From Lachnospiraceae bacterium UBA3401 (GTDB taxonomy: Bacteria > Bacillota > Clostridia > Lachnospirales > Lachnospiraceae): a DNA stretch of 19,116 nt. A program made the translations under genes and the position numbers. Below, piece after piece: positions 7,835-14,413 of the stretch; the stretch's first letter is position 1; each line of letters begins with the position of its first letter. Under the pieces are notes generated by a model that did no database searches, was not told where the DNA came from, and worked only from the letters and a program-made list of their open reading frames with translations. The stretch is from the NCBI GenBank assembly GCA_002358575.1, contig DEPD01000118.1, positions 32,895 to 52,010 of the forward strand. The letters run 5' to 3'.

Positions 7835-8739
7835 TATACACTGTAACATTTAACCCATCTCTGGATTATATTGTATCTATGGATAGTTTCGAGATGGGCA
7901 GAACCAACCGCACTATCGGGGAGCAGATGTTCCCCGGTGGCAAGGGAATTAATGTATCTATTGTTCTGAATAACTTAGGGATAAAAAATACGGCTCTTGG
8001 TTTTACAGCGGGGTTTACAGGGGACCAGATAGAGTGCGAAGTGCGTAAAATGGGGCTGCTCACAGATTTTATTCATTTGGATAAGGGGCTTTCCCGCATC
8101 AATGTCAAGTTGAAGGATTATGACGGAACGGAGATAAACGGCATGGGACCGGATATTGGACAGATTGATGTGAATGATCTGTATGCGAAGCTAGATCGGC
8201 TTGTAGCGGATGATATTTTGGTATTGGCGGGCAGTATTCCAAATAGCTTGCCAGATTCCATTTATAGTGACATTCTTGCGCGGCTTCAGAAAAAAGGTGT
8301 TTTGTTTGTGGTGGACGCGACAAAGGATCTGCTTTTAAATGTCTTACAATATCAACCATTTTTAATAAAACCGAACAATCATGAGCTGGGAGAAATCTTT
8401 CAGGTGACATTGAACACAAGGGAGGAAGTTGTTCCCTATGCGAAGAAGCTTCAGGAAAAAGGTGCGCGCAATGTGCTGGTGTCTATGGCGGGACAAGGAG
8501 CAGTTCTTGTAGATGCACTGGGCGCAGTACATATGCTTGCAGCACCGGAGGGAAAGCTTGTCAATGCAGTGGGCGCAGGGGATTCTATGGTTGCAGGATT
8601 TCTGGCGGGCTGGACGGAGAAAAAAGACTATGCGTATGCATTTCGGATGGGAATTTCTGCTGGCAGTGCAAGCGCTTTCTCCGAGCTGCTGGCGACAAGG
8701 CAGGAAATAGAGCATGTGTTAGCAAAACTTAAAGATTAA
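7831..8739 (+). CDS. fruK: 1-phosphofructokinase (PfkB family)
   Basis: This cytoplasmic kinase turns fructose-1-phosphate and ATP into fructose-1,6-bisphosphate. The 302 residues match the 1-PFK subfamily. The start MIYTVTFNPSLDY, the GGKGIN substrate motif (36-41), SRINVKL near 88-94, KPNNHEL (180-186) and the PfkB signature GAGDSMVAGF with catalytic Asp251 are all present. Tagatose-6-phosphate kinase (LacC) is a close relative and cannot be fully excluded. GGAGGG (7817-7822) supports ATG 7831, which overlaps the dehydrogenase stop. Fructose operons normally pair this enzyme with an EIIFru permease; here it follows a mannitol-type permease and a dehydrogenase, so the fructose-1-phosphate (or isomer) probably comes from hexitol-1-phosphate oxidation (inference). 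Confidence 0.9.
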   Translation: MIYTVTFNPSLDYIVSMDSFEMGRTNRTIGEQMFPGGKGINVSIVLNNLGIKNTALGFTAGFTGDQIECEVRKMGLLTDFIHLDKGLSRINVKLKDYDGTEINGMGPDIGQIDVNDLYAKLDRLVADDILVLAGSIPNSLPDSIYSDILARLQKKGVLFVVDATKDLLLNVLQYQPFLIKPNNHELGEIFQVTLNTREEVVPYAKKLQEKGARNVLVSMAGQGAVLVDALGAVHMLAAPEGKLVNAVGAGDSMVAGFLAGWTEKKDYAYAFRMGISAGSASAFSELLATRQEIEHVLAKLKD

Positions 8740-8842
8740 TGGAACTAAGAACCTTGGAACAAAGGATTTAGAATAAGGGACTTACAATTAAGAAATTAAA
8801 TATTTAGAGATTAAAAAAATTAGATTAAGAAAGGAATTCACT
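8740..8842 (+). other. Purine-rich, C-poor leader between fruK and ptsH
   Basis: This spacer has no terminator and no convincing promoter. It is built of degenerate units of about 14 bases that mostly begin TTA (or TGGAAC) and continue with A/G runs, drifting toward AT at the 3' end. With almost no C on the coding strand it should stay unpaired, leaving the ptsH ribosome binding site (AAAGGA near 8831) open. High HPr output is the natural reading (inference). Confidence 0.45.
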
Positions 8843-9100
8843 ATGAAAGAATTTACATATGTCATTACAGATAAAGAGGGTATTCATGCACGTCCAGCAG
8901 GCGAGTTGGTAAAGTTGGCAAAGAGCTATGCATCGTCAGTAGCCGTCATAAAAGAGGGAAAGAAAGCAGATGCAAAGAAAGTTTTTGGGCTTATGGGGCT
9001 TGGTGTCAAACAAGGTATGGAAATTACAGTACAGGTGGAAGGCGAGGATGAGGATACAGCGGCAGCAGCTTTGGAGACATTTTTAAAGGATAATCTATAG
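8843..9100 (+). CDS. ptsH: HPr phosphocarrier protein lacking the regulatory serine
   Basis: HPr carries phosphate from Enzyme I to the EIIA domains. The 85 residues match the family. GIHARPAG holds the phosphorylated His15 and Arg17. The segment KKVFGLMGLGVKQG aligns with KSIMGVMSLGIAKG of Bacillus HPr, which puts Lys46 where Ser46 is expected; the second serine of that motif is also Gly. Ser46 is the target of HPr kinase in Firmicute catabolite repression, so this protein should transfer phosphate but not act as the CcpA corepressor (inference). It lies between fruK and ptsI and ends with a TAG that overlaps the ptsI ribosome binding site. A second, Ser46-bearing HPr elsewhere in the genome is possible. 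Confidence 0.95.
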   Translation: MKEFTYVITDKEGIHARPAGELVKLAKSYASSVAVIKEGKKADAKKVFGLMGLGVKQGMEITVQVEGEDEDTAAAALETFLKDNL

Positions 9101-9109
9101 GAGAACTAT

Positions 9110-10744
9110 ATGGCAGAGGAATTATTGGGAAAAAAGTTTTCGGGCAAAACAGTATACAATGGTATCACAATGGGCAAAGTGTTGGTTCTGCGCAAAGATC
9201 AAGAACGGATTAGAAGGACAAGAGTCGAAAATCCAGAACAGGAGATTGAACGGGTTGAGGGCGCTGTTGATGTGTCAAAACAGCAGCTTGCCATGCTCTA
9301 TGACAAGGCTGTAAAAGAAGTTGGCGAGTCCAGCGCTGCCATATTTGAAGTGCATCAAATGATGCTTGAAGATGAAGATTATCTGGATGCTATTTATCAT
9401 GTAATACGGACGGAAATGGTGAATGCAGAGTATGCGGTGGCAGTCACAGGGGATAATTTCGCCGGAATGTTTGCTGGAATGGATGATGATTATATGCAGG
9501 CGCGCGCGGCGGATGTCAAGGATATTTCTGCGCGGCTGGTGCGAAACCTGTCAGGGCAAGGCAATGTGGATTTTTCCACAATGGAACCATCTATTATAGT
9601 GGCGGAGGATCTAAGTCCGAGCGAGACAGTACAGATGGACAAAAAGAAAATATTGGCGTTTGTGACAGTGCATGGTTCTACCAATTCTCACACAGCGATT
9701 CTTGCCCGCATGATGAGCATTCCGGCATTGATTGGAGTGCCAATGGATTTGAATGAGATTCAGACAGGGATGACTGCTGTTGTTGATGGGGCAGCAGGTG
9801 AGGTCATCTTTGCGCCAACGGAGGTTCAGTGCAGCGAGGCGGCGCAAAAAATTGCAGACGAACAGGAAAAATTGCGTCTACTGCAAGAACTGAAGGGTAA
9901 GAAAAATGAGACGAGCGATGGCAGGACAATCAATATCTATGCAAATATTGGCAGTGTCAGTGATGTTGGATATGTGCTGGAGAATGATGCTGGCGGAATT
10001 GGACTTTTCCGCAGTGAATTTTTGTATCTGGGGCGCGATAATTTTCCGTCAGAAGAGGAACAGTTTCAGGCATATAAACAGGTTGTACAGACAATGGGAA
10101 AGAAGAAGGTCATTATCAGAACGCTTGACATCGGCGCGGATAAGCAGGCAGATTATTTCGAGCTTGGCAAGGAGGACAATCCAGCGCTTGGGTACAGAGC
10201 TATCCGTATTTGCTTGAAACAGCCTGAGATTTTCAAGACGCAGTTGCGTGCGCTTTTGCGTGCGGCGGCATACGGTAATCTTTCTATTATGTATCCGATG
10301 ATTATTTCTGTCGAGGAAGTAAAACAGATTTATGCTATTGTGGATGAAGTGGAAGAAGAGCTAAAACAAGCGCAGATTCCATATCGTATACCAGAGCAAG
10401 GTATTATGATTGAGACTCCGGCGGCAGTGATGGTCAGTGATGAACTTGCTGCGTTGGTGGATTTCTTTAGTATCGGTACAAATGACTTGACGCAGTATAC
10501 ACTTGCAATTGACCGACAGAATCAGCGATTGGAGGATTTTTACAATCCGCACCACAAAGCGATTCTGCGCATGATACAAATGGTGGTGGACAATGCGCAC
10601 AAATGTGGAAAATGGGCAGGAATCTGCGGTGAACTTGGCGCGGATACACAGCTTACGGAAATGTTTGTAAATATGGGAGTGGATGAATTGTCCGTTGCGC
10701 CGCCCATGGTATTAAAAGTGCGGGAAAAGGTACGGGCAATGTAA
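9110..10744 (+). CDS. ptsI: PTS Enzyme I (phosphoenolpyruvate-protein phosphotransferase)
   Basis: Enzyme I takes phosphate from phosphoenolpyruvate and passes it to HPr. At 544 residues it is somewhat shorter than the usual 570-575, yet all domains are there. The N-terminal HPr-binding and phosphohistidine domain has GSTNSHTAILAR with His194. The C-terminal PEP-binding barrel has GIGLFRSEFLY, FFSIGTNDLTQY and active-site Cys506 in GICGELG. AGGAG (9099-9103) overlaps the ptsH stop codon, so translation of the two is probably coupled. With HPr and the EIICBA permease it completes a phosphate relay within one operon. It may also serve other PTS permeases of the cell. Confidence 0.95.
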   Translation: MAEELLGKKFSGKTVYNGITMGKVLVLRKDQERIRRTRVENPEQEIERVEGAVDVSKQQLAMLYDKAVKEVGESSAAIFEVHQMMLEDEDYLDAIYHVIRTEMVNAEYAVAVTGDNFAGMFAGMDDDYMQARAADVKDISARLVRNLSGQGNVDFSTMEPSIIVAEDLSPSETVQMDKKKILAFVTVHGSTNSHTAILARMMSIPALIGVPMDLNEIQTGMTAVVDGAAGEVIFAPTEVQCSEAAQKIADEQEKLRLLQELKGKKNETSDGRTINIYANIGSVSDVGYVLENDAGGIGLFRSEFLYLGRDNFPSEEEQFQAYKQVVQTMGKKKVIIRTLDIGADKQADYFELGKEDNPALGYRAIRICLKQPEIFKTQLRALLRAAAYGNLSIMYPMIISVEEVKQIYAIVDEVEEELKQAQIPYRIPEQGIMIETPAAVMVSDELAALVDFFSIGTNDLTQYTLAIDRQNQRLEDFYNPHHKAILRMIQMVVDNAHKCGKWAGICGELGADTQLTEMFVNMGVDELSVAPPMVLKVREKVRAM

Positions 10745-10771
10745 CGACTATGGTATAAAATAACAAAAAAC

Positions 10772-10843
10772 GGGCTTTCTTGGAAAAATGAACTATACAA
10801 AATGTGCAAATTAGAGATTTTTTCAAGAAAGTCTTGATTTTTT
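10772..10843 (+). terminator. Terminator of the hexitol PTS operon
   Basis: A 17-bp stem with several G-T wobbles joins 10772-10788 (core CTTTCTTG then an A-run) to 10818-10834 (a T-run then CAAGAAAG). The loop has 29 bases and a six-T run follows at 10838-10843. It starts 28 bases after the ptsI stop. Confidence 0.75.
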
Positions 10844-10862
10844 GTCTGAGATATATTATTGT
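10834..10862 (+). promoter_or_regulatory. Candidate promoter for the glnN leader
   Basis: TTGATT (10834-10839) and TATTGT (10857-10862) lie 17 bp apart right behind the ptsI terminator. The -10 is imperfect, and other AT-rich hexamers nearby (TATTAT, TATAAA) have poorer spacing. A dyad TGTCTGA/TCAGACA (10843-10849 and 10880-10886) brackets the -10 and might bind a regulator. I did not see a GlnR/TnrA-type TGTNAN7TNACA box. Confidence 0.35.
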
Positions 10863-10891
10863 ATAAAAAGCAAAAGGAATCAGACACTAAG

Positions 10892-10905
10892 ATTTAAATT
10901 TAAAT
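10892..10905. repeat. Perfect 14-bp AT palindrome in the glnN leader
   Basis: ATTTAAATTTAAAT reads the same on both strands and contains no G or C. It lies between the candidate glnN promoter and the leader terminator. It could be a binding site or just AT-rich coincidence. Confidence 0.4.
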
Positions 10906-10926
10906 TATGATATCGCGAACGAAGGT

Positions 10927-10965
10927 GTTCCAAAAAAGAAATATCTCTTTTTTTGGAACTTTTTT
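10927..10965 (+). terminator. Intrinsic terminator in the glnN leader (possible attenuator)
   Basis: GTTCCAAAAAAGA (10927-10939) pairs with TCTTTTTTTGGAAC (10946-10959) with one bulged T and a six-base loop, followed by TTTTTT (10960-10965). The ptsI operon already has its own terminator 84 bases earlier. A second one between a candidate promoter and glnN therefore suggests premature termination control. Just upstream, GAAC (10917-10920) can pair with GTTC (10927-10930) around a GAAGGT hexaloop, which would break the terminator's left arm. That alternative is short and weak. Confidence 0.6.
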
Positions 10966-11033
10966 ACTTATAGAGGCGGGCGTTATTTCATACGAAATAT
11001 GCGTTATAGAGCATAACTGGCGGGAAGGATATC

Positions 11034-11099
11034 ATGAAGCATAGAAAGCGAGGAAATCAATATGAGCGAAGCATTAAATGTGGAAAAAATCTTTGGTGA
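11034..11099 (+). CDS. Short ORF overlapping the glnN start
   Basis: ATG 11034 follows an AAGGA (11025-11029) four bases earlier and opens a 21-codon frame rich in Lys and Arg (MKHRKRGNQYERSIKCGKNLW). It ends at TGA 11097-11099, 38 bases inside glnN in another frame. Its ribosome binding site is at least as good as the GAGG (11050-11053) of glnN, so the two starts could compete or be coupled. No protein family is recognised, and it may be chance. Confidence 0.25.
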   Translation: MKHRKRGNQYERSIKCGKNLW

Positions 11100-13173
11100 G
11101 AAAGTCTTTACCGTTGAGAAGATGAAAGAGAGACTTACCAGAAAAGTTTTTCTGGAAGTAAAGCGAGTTATGGACTATGGCGGAGAGCTTTCCATGACAA
11201 CAGCAGAGGTTGTGGCAAAGGCAATGAAGGATTGGGCTGTGGAGAATGGTGCGACACATTATACACACTGGTTTCAGCCCCTGACAGGTATTACAGCAGA
11301 AAAACATGATTCGTTTGTATCACACCCTGATACAGAGGGCAGGATGCTGATGGAGTTTTCTGGAAAAGAGTTAATTAAGGGCGAGCCGGATGCTTCCTCG
11401 TTTCCGTCAGGCGGACTTCGCGCAACGTTTGAGGCGAGAGGATACACAGCGTGGGATATTACTTCCCCGGCATTTTTGAAGGAATCTGGCTGTGGTGTGA
11501 TTCTCTGTATCCCGACAGCGTTCTGTTCTTATACGGGGGAAGCACTTGATAAGAAAACACCGCTTTTGCGTTCTATGGAGGCGTTGAGTGAGCAGGCGCT
11601 TCGCATTGTAAAATTGTTTGGCAACAAGGAAGCGACAAAAGTTACAGCATCAGTGGGACCAGAGCAGGAGTATTTTTTAGTTGACAAGGACCTTTATTTA
11701 CAGAGAAAGGATTTAATGTTCGCAGGACGCACACTGTTTGGGGCACCGGCTCCAAAAGGGCAGGAAATGGAGGATCATTATTTTGGTGTTATCAAGGAGC
11801 GTGTCGGGGCATATATGAAGGACTTGAATGAGGAGCTCTGGAAGCTTGGTGTCACAGCAAAAACGCAGCACAATGAGGTTGCGCCTGCGCAGCATGAGTT
11901 AGCGCCAATCTATGAGACAGCAAATATTGCAGTTGACCACAATCAGCTTGTGATGGAGGCGATGAAACGCGTCGCTTACAAGCATAATTTGAGATGTTTA
12001 CTTCATGAGAAGCCTTATGCGGGCGTGAATGGTTCTGGTAAGCACAACAATTGGTCTATCACGACAGACAACGGAGAGAATCTGCTAGATCCGGGCGATA
12101 CACCAAATAAAAATATTCAGTTTCTATTAGTGCTTGCCTGTATTTTGCGGGCAGTGGATCGCCACGGTGATTTGCTGCGCCAGTCGGCGTCCGATGTGGG
12201 AAATGATCACAGACTTGGAGCGAATGAGGCGCCGCCAGCAATTATCTCTGTTTTTCTTGGAGACCAGCTTGAGGACGTTGTGCGTCAGCTTGTGGAGACA
12301 GGAGATGCAGCGAAGGTAAAACAGGGTGGAAAGCTAGAGACAGGTGTGTCTACGCTTCCTGATTTTGAGAAAGATGCGACGGATAGAAACAGAACATCAC
12401 CGTTTGCGTTTACAGGTAATAAATTTGAGTTTCGTATGGTTGGTTCAGCGGACTCTATTGCCAGCCCGAATACAACTTTGAATGCAATTGTCGCAGAAGC
12501 ATTTTGTGAGGCGGCTGACAGATTGGAGAAAGCCGAAGATTTTGACTTAGAAGTACATGATATTATCAAAGAATATATGACCAAGCATCAGAGAATTATT
12601 TTCAATGGCGATGGATATTCCGATGAGTGGGTTGCGGAGGCAGAACGGCGTGGACTTCCTAATATTAAGTCTATGATTGAGGCAGCTTCTACGATCACGA
12701 CAGACAAGGCAGTTGCATTGTTTGAAAAATTTGGTATTTTTACAAAAGTAGAGCTGGAATCACGCGAGGAGATTATCTATGAGACATACGCCAAGACAAT
12801 TAATATTGAGGCTCTCACAATGATTGATATGGCAGGTAAAGATATTATTCCGGCGGTTGCTTCCTATGCGGGAGATCTTGCAAATACAGTGATTGCGGTT
12901 AAGGAGGCTGGTGCTTCAGCACAGGCGCAGACAGAGATGCTTACAGAAGTGGATAGTCTTCTTTCGGAGGCGAAGAAGGCGCTTAATATATTGAAAGATG
13001 TGGAGGCGAAAGCATCCGCAATCTCTGACGCAAAGGAGCAGGCATTCTATTACAAGGATACTGTTAAGGAGGCAATGCAAGCACTCCGCACACCAATCGA
13101 TCAGCTTGAAATGATTGTGGATAGTACAGTTTGGCCGATACCTACATATGGAGAATTGATGTTTGAAGTATAA
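11062..13173 (+). CDS. glnN: Type III glutamine synthetase
   Basis: This enzyme makes glutamine from glutamate, ammonia and ATP and is central to nitrogen assimilation. The 703 residues fit the large GSIII class (about 700-730), not the roughly 450 of type I. Metal, ATP and glutamate-site blocks are visible: GPEQEYFLVD (199-208), KTQHNEVAPAQHELAP (267-282), HNQLVMEAMKR (293-303), GVNGSGKHNNWS (321-332) and the late NRTSPFAFTGNKFEFR block near 442-457. The Tyr carrying adenylylation in type I enzymes has no clear equivalent. GAGG at 11050-11053 precedes ATG 11062 by eight bases. It is a single-gene unit between two terminator-like structures; no glnR or ANTAR regulator lies nearby. Confidence 0.95.
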   Translation: MSEALNVEKIFGEKVFTVEKMKERLTRKVFLEVKRVMDYGGELSMTTAEVVAKAMKDWAVENGATHYTHWFQPLTGITAEKHDSFVSHPDTEGRMLMEFSGKELIKGEPDASSFPSGGLRATFEARGYTAWDITSPAFLKESGCGVILCIPTAFCSYTGEALDKKTPLLRSMEALSEQALRIVKLFGNKEATKVTASVGPEQEYFLVDKDLYLQRKDLMFAGRTLFGAPAPKGQEMEDHYFGVIKERVGAYMKDLNEELWKLGVTAKTQHNEVAPAQHELAPIYETANIAVDHNQLVMEAMKRVAYKHNLRCLLHEKPYAGVNGSGKHNNWSITTDNGENLLDPGDTPNKNIQFLLVLACILRAVDRHGDLLRQSASDVGNDHRLGANEAPPAIISVFLGDQLEDVVRQLVETGDAAKVKQGGKLETGVSTLPDFEKDATDRNRTSPFAFTGNKFEFRMVGSADSIASPNTTLNAIVAEAFCEAADRLEKAEDFDLEVHDIIKEYMTKHQRIIFNGDGYSDEWVAEAERRGLPNIKSMIEAASTITTDKAVALFEKFGIFTKVELESREEIIYETYAKTINIEALTMIDMAGKDIIPAVASYAGDLANTVIAVKEAGASAQAQTEMLTEVDSLLSEAKKALNILKDVEAKASAISDAKEQAFYYKDTVKEAMQALRTPIDQLEMIVDSTVWPIPTYGELMFEV

Positions 13174-13176
13174 AAT

Positions 13177-13212
13177 AATCGAGTAGGGAAGATTTATCTT
13201 CCCTGCTCGATT
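13177..13212 (+). terminator. Hairpin after glnN, related to arm 2 of the structured element
   Basis: CGAGTAGGGAAGAT (13180-13193) pairs with ATCTTCCCTGCTCG (13196-13209) with one wobble. Three A-T pairs extend the stem, giving 17 bp just after the glnN stop. The T-tract is short (TTT, part of the stem), so it is a weak or 3'-protecting terminator. Its sequence closely matches 3511-3540, including the following ATT, pointing to a shared repeat origin. Confidence 0.6.
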
Positions 13213-13366
13213 TAATGTGGTCCAGAATGTTCACTGCTTGTGAAATATTGAGCATATCATCTTTCCAGAGCATTTCATTTTCCTCCATGTGGTATGCGCT
13301 GCTGTTCCCCTCCTCAAAGCAGTACTTGCGTATTCTTGAACCATAAAAAATGCAGCTTACCAATTC
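13213..13366. other. Intergenic stretch with no supported gene
   Basis: The glnN-ABC gap is 326 bases. This part holds no gene I can support on the plus strand. A minus-strand frame is open across it, but it runs through both flanking hairpins and into glnN. Near the right end AAAAAATGCAGCTTAC (13345-13360) is repeated as AAAAAAGCAGCTTAC at 13367-13381, so the right arm of the following terminator could pair with either copy. Confidence 0.5.
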
Positions 13367-13412
13367 AAAAAAGCAGCTTACTGCTAAATCATTGCAGAGA
13401 GCTGCTTTTTTT
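13367..13412 (+). terminator. Strong, possibly bidirectional terminator before the ABC operon
   Basis: AAAAAAGCAGCT (13367-13378) pairs with AGCTGCTTTTTT (13400-13411). An inner CTGC/GCAG pair (13381-13384 with 13394-13397) shortens the loop. The T-run on the right, and the A-run on the left that reads as T on the minus strand, make it competent in both directions. It isolates the ABC operon from glnN. Confidence 0.8.
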
Positions 13413-13418
13413 CGTATG

Positions 13419-13455
13419 ATGTACACGGACGCGGGAGGAAAGAAGTTGCGTACAT
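13419..13455. repeat. Second copy of the TGYACACGGACGCGG motif
   Basis: ATGTAC (13419-13424) pairs with GTACAT (13450-13455). The enclosed sequence begins ACGGACGCGG and continues GAGGAAA. Against 3456-3478 the match is near-complete (ATG, C/T, ACACGGACGCGG, then R-A-rich GGAAA). As in copy 1, the closing stem overlaps the start of the motif. Here the CCGCGTCCG partner is missing, so the arm cannot form as in copy 1. Confidence 0.55.
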
Positions 13456-13474
13456 GACAGGAGTTTGACACAAT
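13446..13474 (+). promoter_or_regulatory. Weak candidate promoter for the ABC/LytTR operon
   Basis: TTGCGT (13446-13451) and CACAAT (13469-13474) have 17-bp spacing. Both hexamers are imperfect, as expected for an activator-dependent promoter. A TTGACA at 13465-13470 has no -10 before the gene. No convincing pair of LytTR-type direct repeats was found by eye. Confidence 0.25.
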
Positions 13475-13499
13475 GAGTTGGAGAGAAGGAGAGGGTTAA

Positions 13500-14411
13500 A
13501 TGGAACCAGTTATTCAAGTAAAAGATTTAAAGAAATATTTTGGTGATGTGAAGGCGGTGGACGGTATCAGTTTTCAGGTAGAGCAAGGCGAGTTGTTTGG
13601 ATTCTTGGGGATTAATGGTGCGGGCAAATCCACAACTATCAACATGCTCTGCACGCTGTATCCGCCAACAGCGGGGGAGGTTAAAATCTGTGGTTTTTTG
13701 GTGGGGAGAGACGACGAGGAGATCCGAAAGCGAATTGGGGTAGTCTATCAAAATAATTGCTTGGATGATAAACTCACAGTCAAGGAGAATTTGCTGCTTC
13801 GGGGGAGTTTGTATGAGAAGGACAGGCGAAAGTTGACAGCGAATATTGAAAGAATTTGTAGTGTCTTGGATTTGGAGGAGGTATATAACAGAAGATTTTC
13901 CAATCTGTCCGGCGGGCAGAAGAGGCGGTGCGAGATTGCGCGGGCGCTAATTAATGCGCCGCAAATTATGTTTTTAGATGAACCGACAACAGGGCTTGAT
14001 CCTGCTACAAGAAAAAAGGTCTGGGAATCGTTGGAGAAGCTGCGGCGGGAGGAGAACATGACAATTTTCTTGACAACACATTATATGGAGGAGGCAGCGC
14101 GGGCGTCGCATATTGCTATTATGGATGCTGGACACTTAAAGGAGTACGGGACACCTTTTTCATTGAAGGAAAAGTATGCGAAAGATAAGCTTAGACTATA
14201 TTCAAGTTCGCCAGAGTTGGAAGAACACCTTGATAGATTACAGACAATATACAAAAAGAAGCAGGATTATTTTGTGATACCTGTTTTGGAGAGTATGTCA
14301 GCCCTGCCAATACTAGAAAGTGTGCGGGGGATGATAGATGGTTTTGAGATGGTTCAGGGATCAATGGATGATGTCTTTTTGAATGTAACAGGGAAAACAT
14401 TGGAGGGGTAA
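13500..14411 (+). CDS. ABC transporter ATP-binding protein (drug/antibiotic exporter type)
   Basis: This is the ATPase of an ABC-2-type exporter, 303 residues. Visible motifs are Walker A GINGAGKST (37-45), Q-loop Gln84, signature LSGGQ (136-140), Walker B IMFLDEP (156-162), D-loop GLD and switch His194. The roughly 85-residue C-terminal tail is usual for the CcmA/DrrA group. GGAG just before GGTTAA supports ATG 13500. The permease gene begins two bases after the stop codon, with its ribosome binding site inside this gene's last codons, so the two form one unit. The exported substrate cannot be told from sequence. Confidence 0.92.
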   Translation: MEPVIQVKDLKKYFGDVKAVDGISFQVEQGELFGFLGINGAGKSTTINMLCTLYPPTAGEVKICGFLVGRDDEEIRKRIGVVYQNNCLDDKLTVKENLLLRGSLYEKDRRKLTANIERICSVLDLEEVYNRRFSNLSGGQKRRCEIARALINAPQIMFLDEPTTGLDPATRKKVWESLEKLRREENMTIFLTTHYMEEAARASHIAIMDAGHLKEYGTPFSLKEKYAKDKLRLYSSSPELEEHLDRLQTIYKKKQDYFVIPVLESMSALPILESVRGMIDGFEMVQGSMDDVFLNVTGKTLEG

Positions 14412-14413
14412 AA

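Noticed and set aside
10843..11017. ANTAR-type tandem hexaloop antiterminator before glnN
   Set aside because: The known motif needs two hexaloops with A at position 1 and G at position 4. The loops here (AATATC, GAAGGT and shorter ones) do not fit.
13142..13471. A 109-codon minus-strand frame between glnN and the ABC genes
   Set aside because: It runs through the strong terminator, the glnN 3' hairpin and the end of glnN. A middle part (MEENEMLWKDDMLNISQAVN) looks slightly protein-like, so a gene remnant is possible, but no family is recognised and no well-spaced ribosome binding site is seen.
13412..13499. LytTR binding repeats upstream of the ABC operon
   Set aside because: Several GTT cores occur (near 13445, 13463 and 13477), but their spacings of 18 and 14 do not match the roughly 21-22 expected for LytTR direct repeats.
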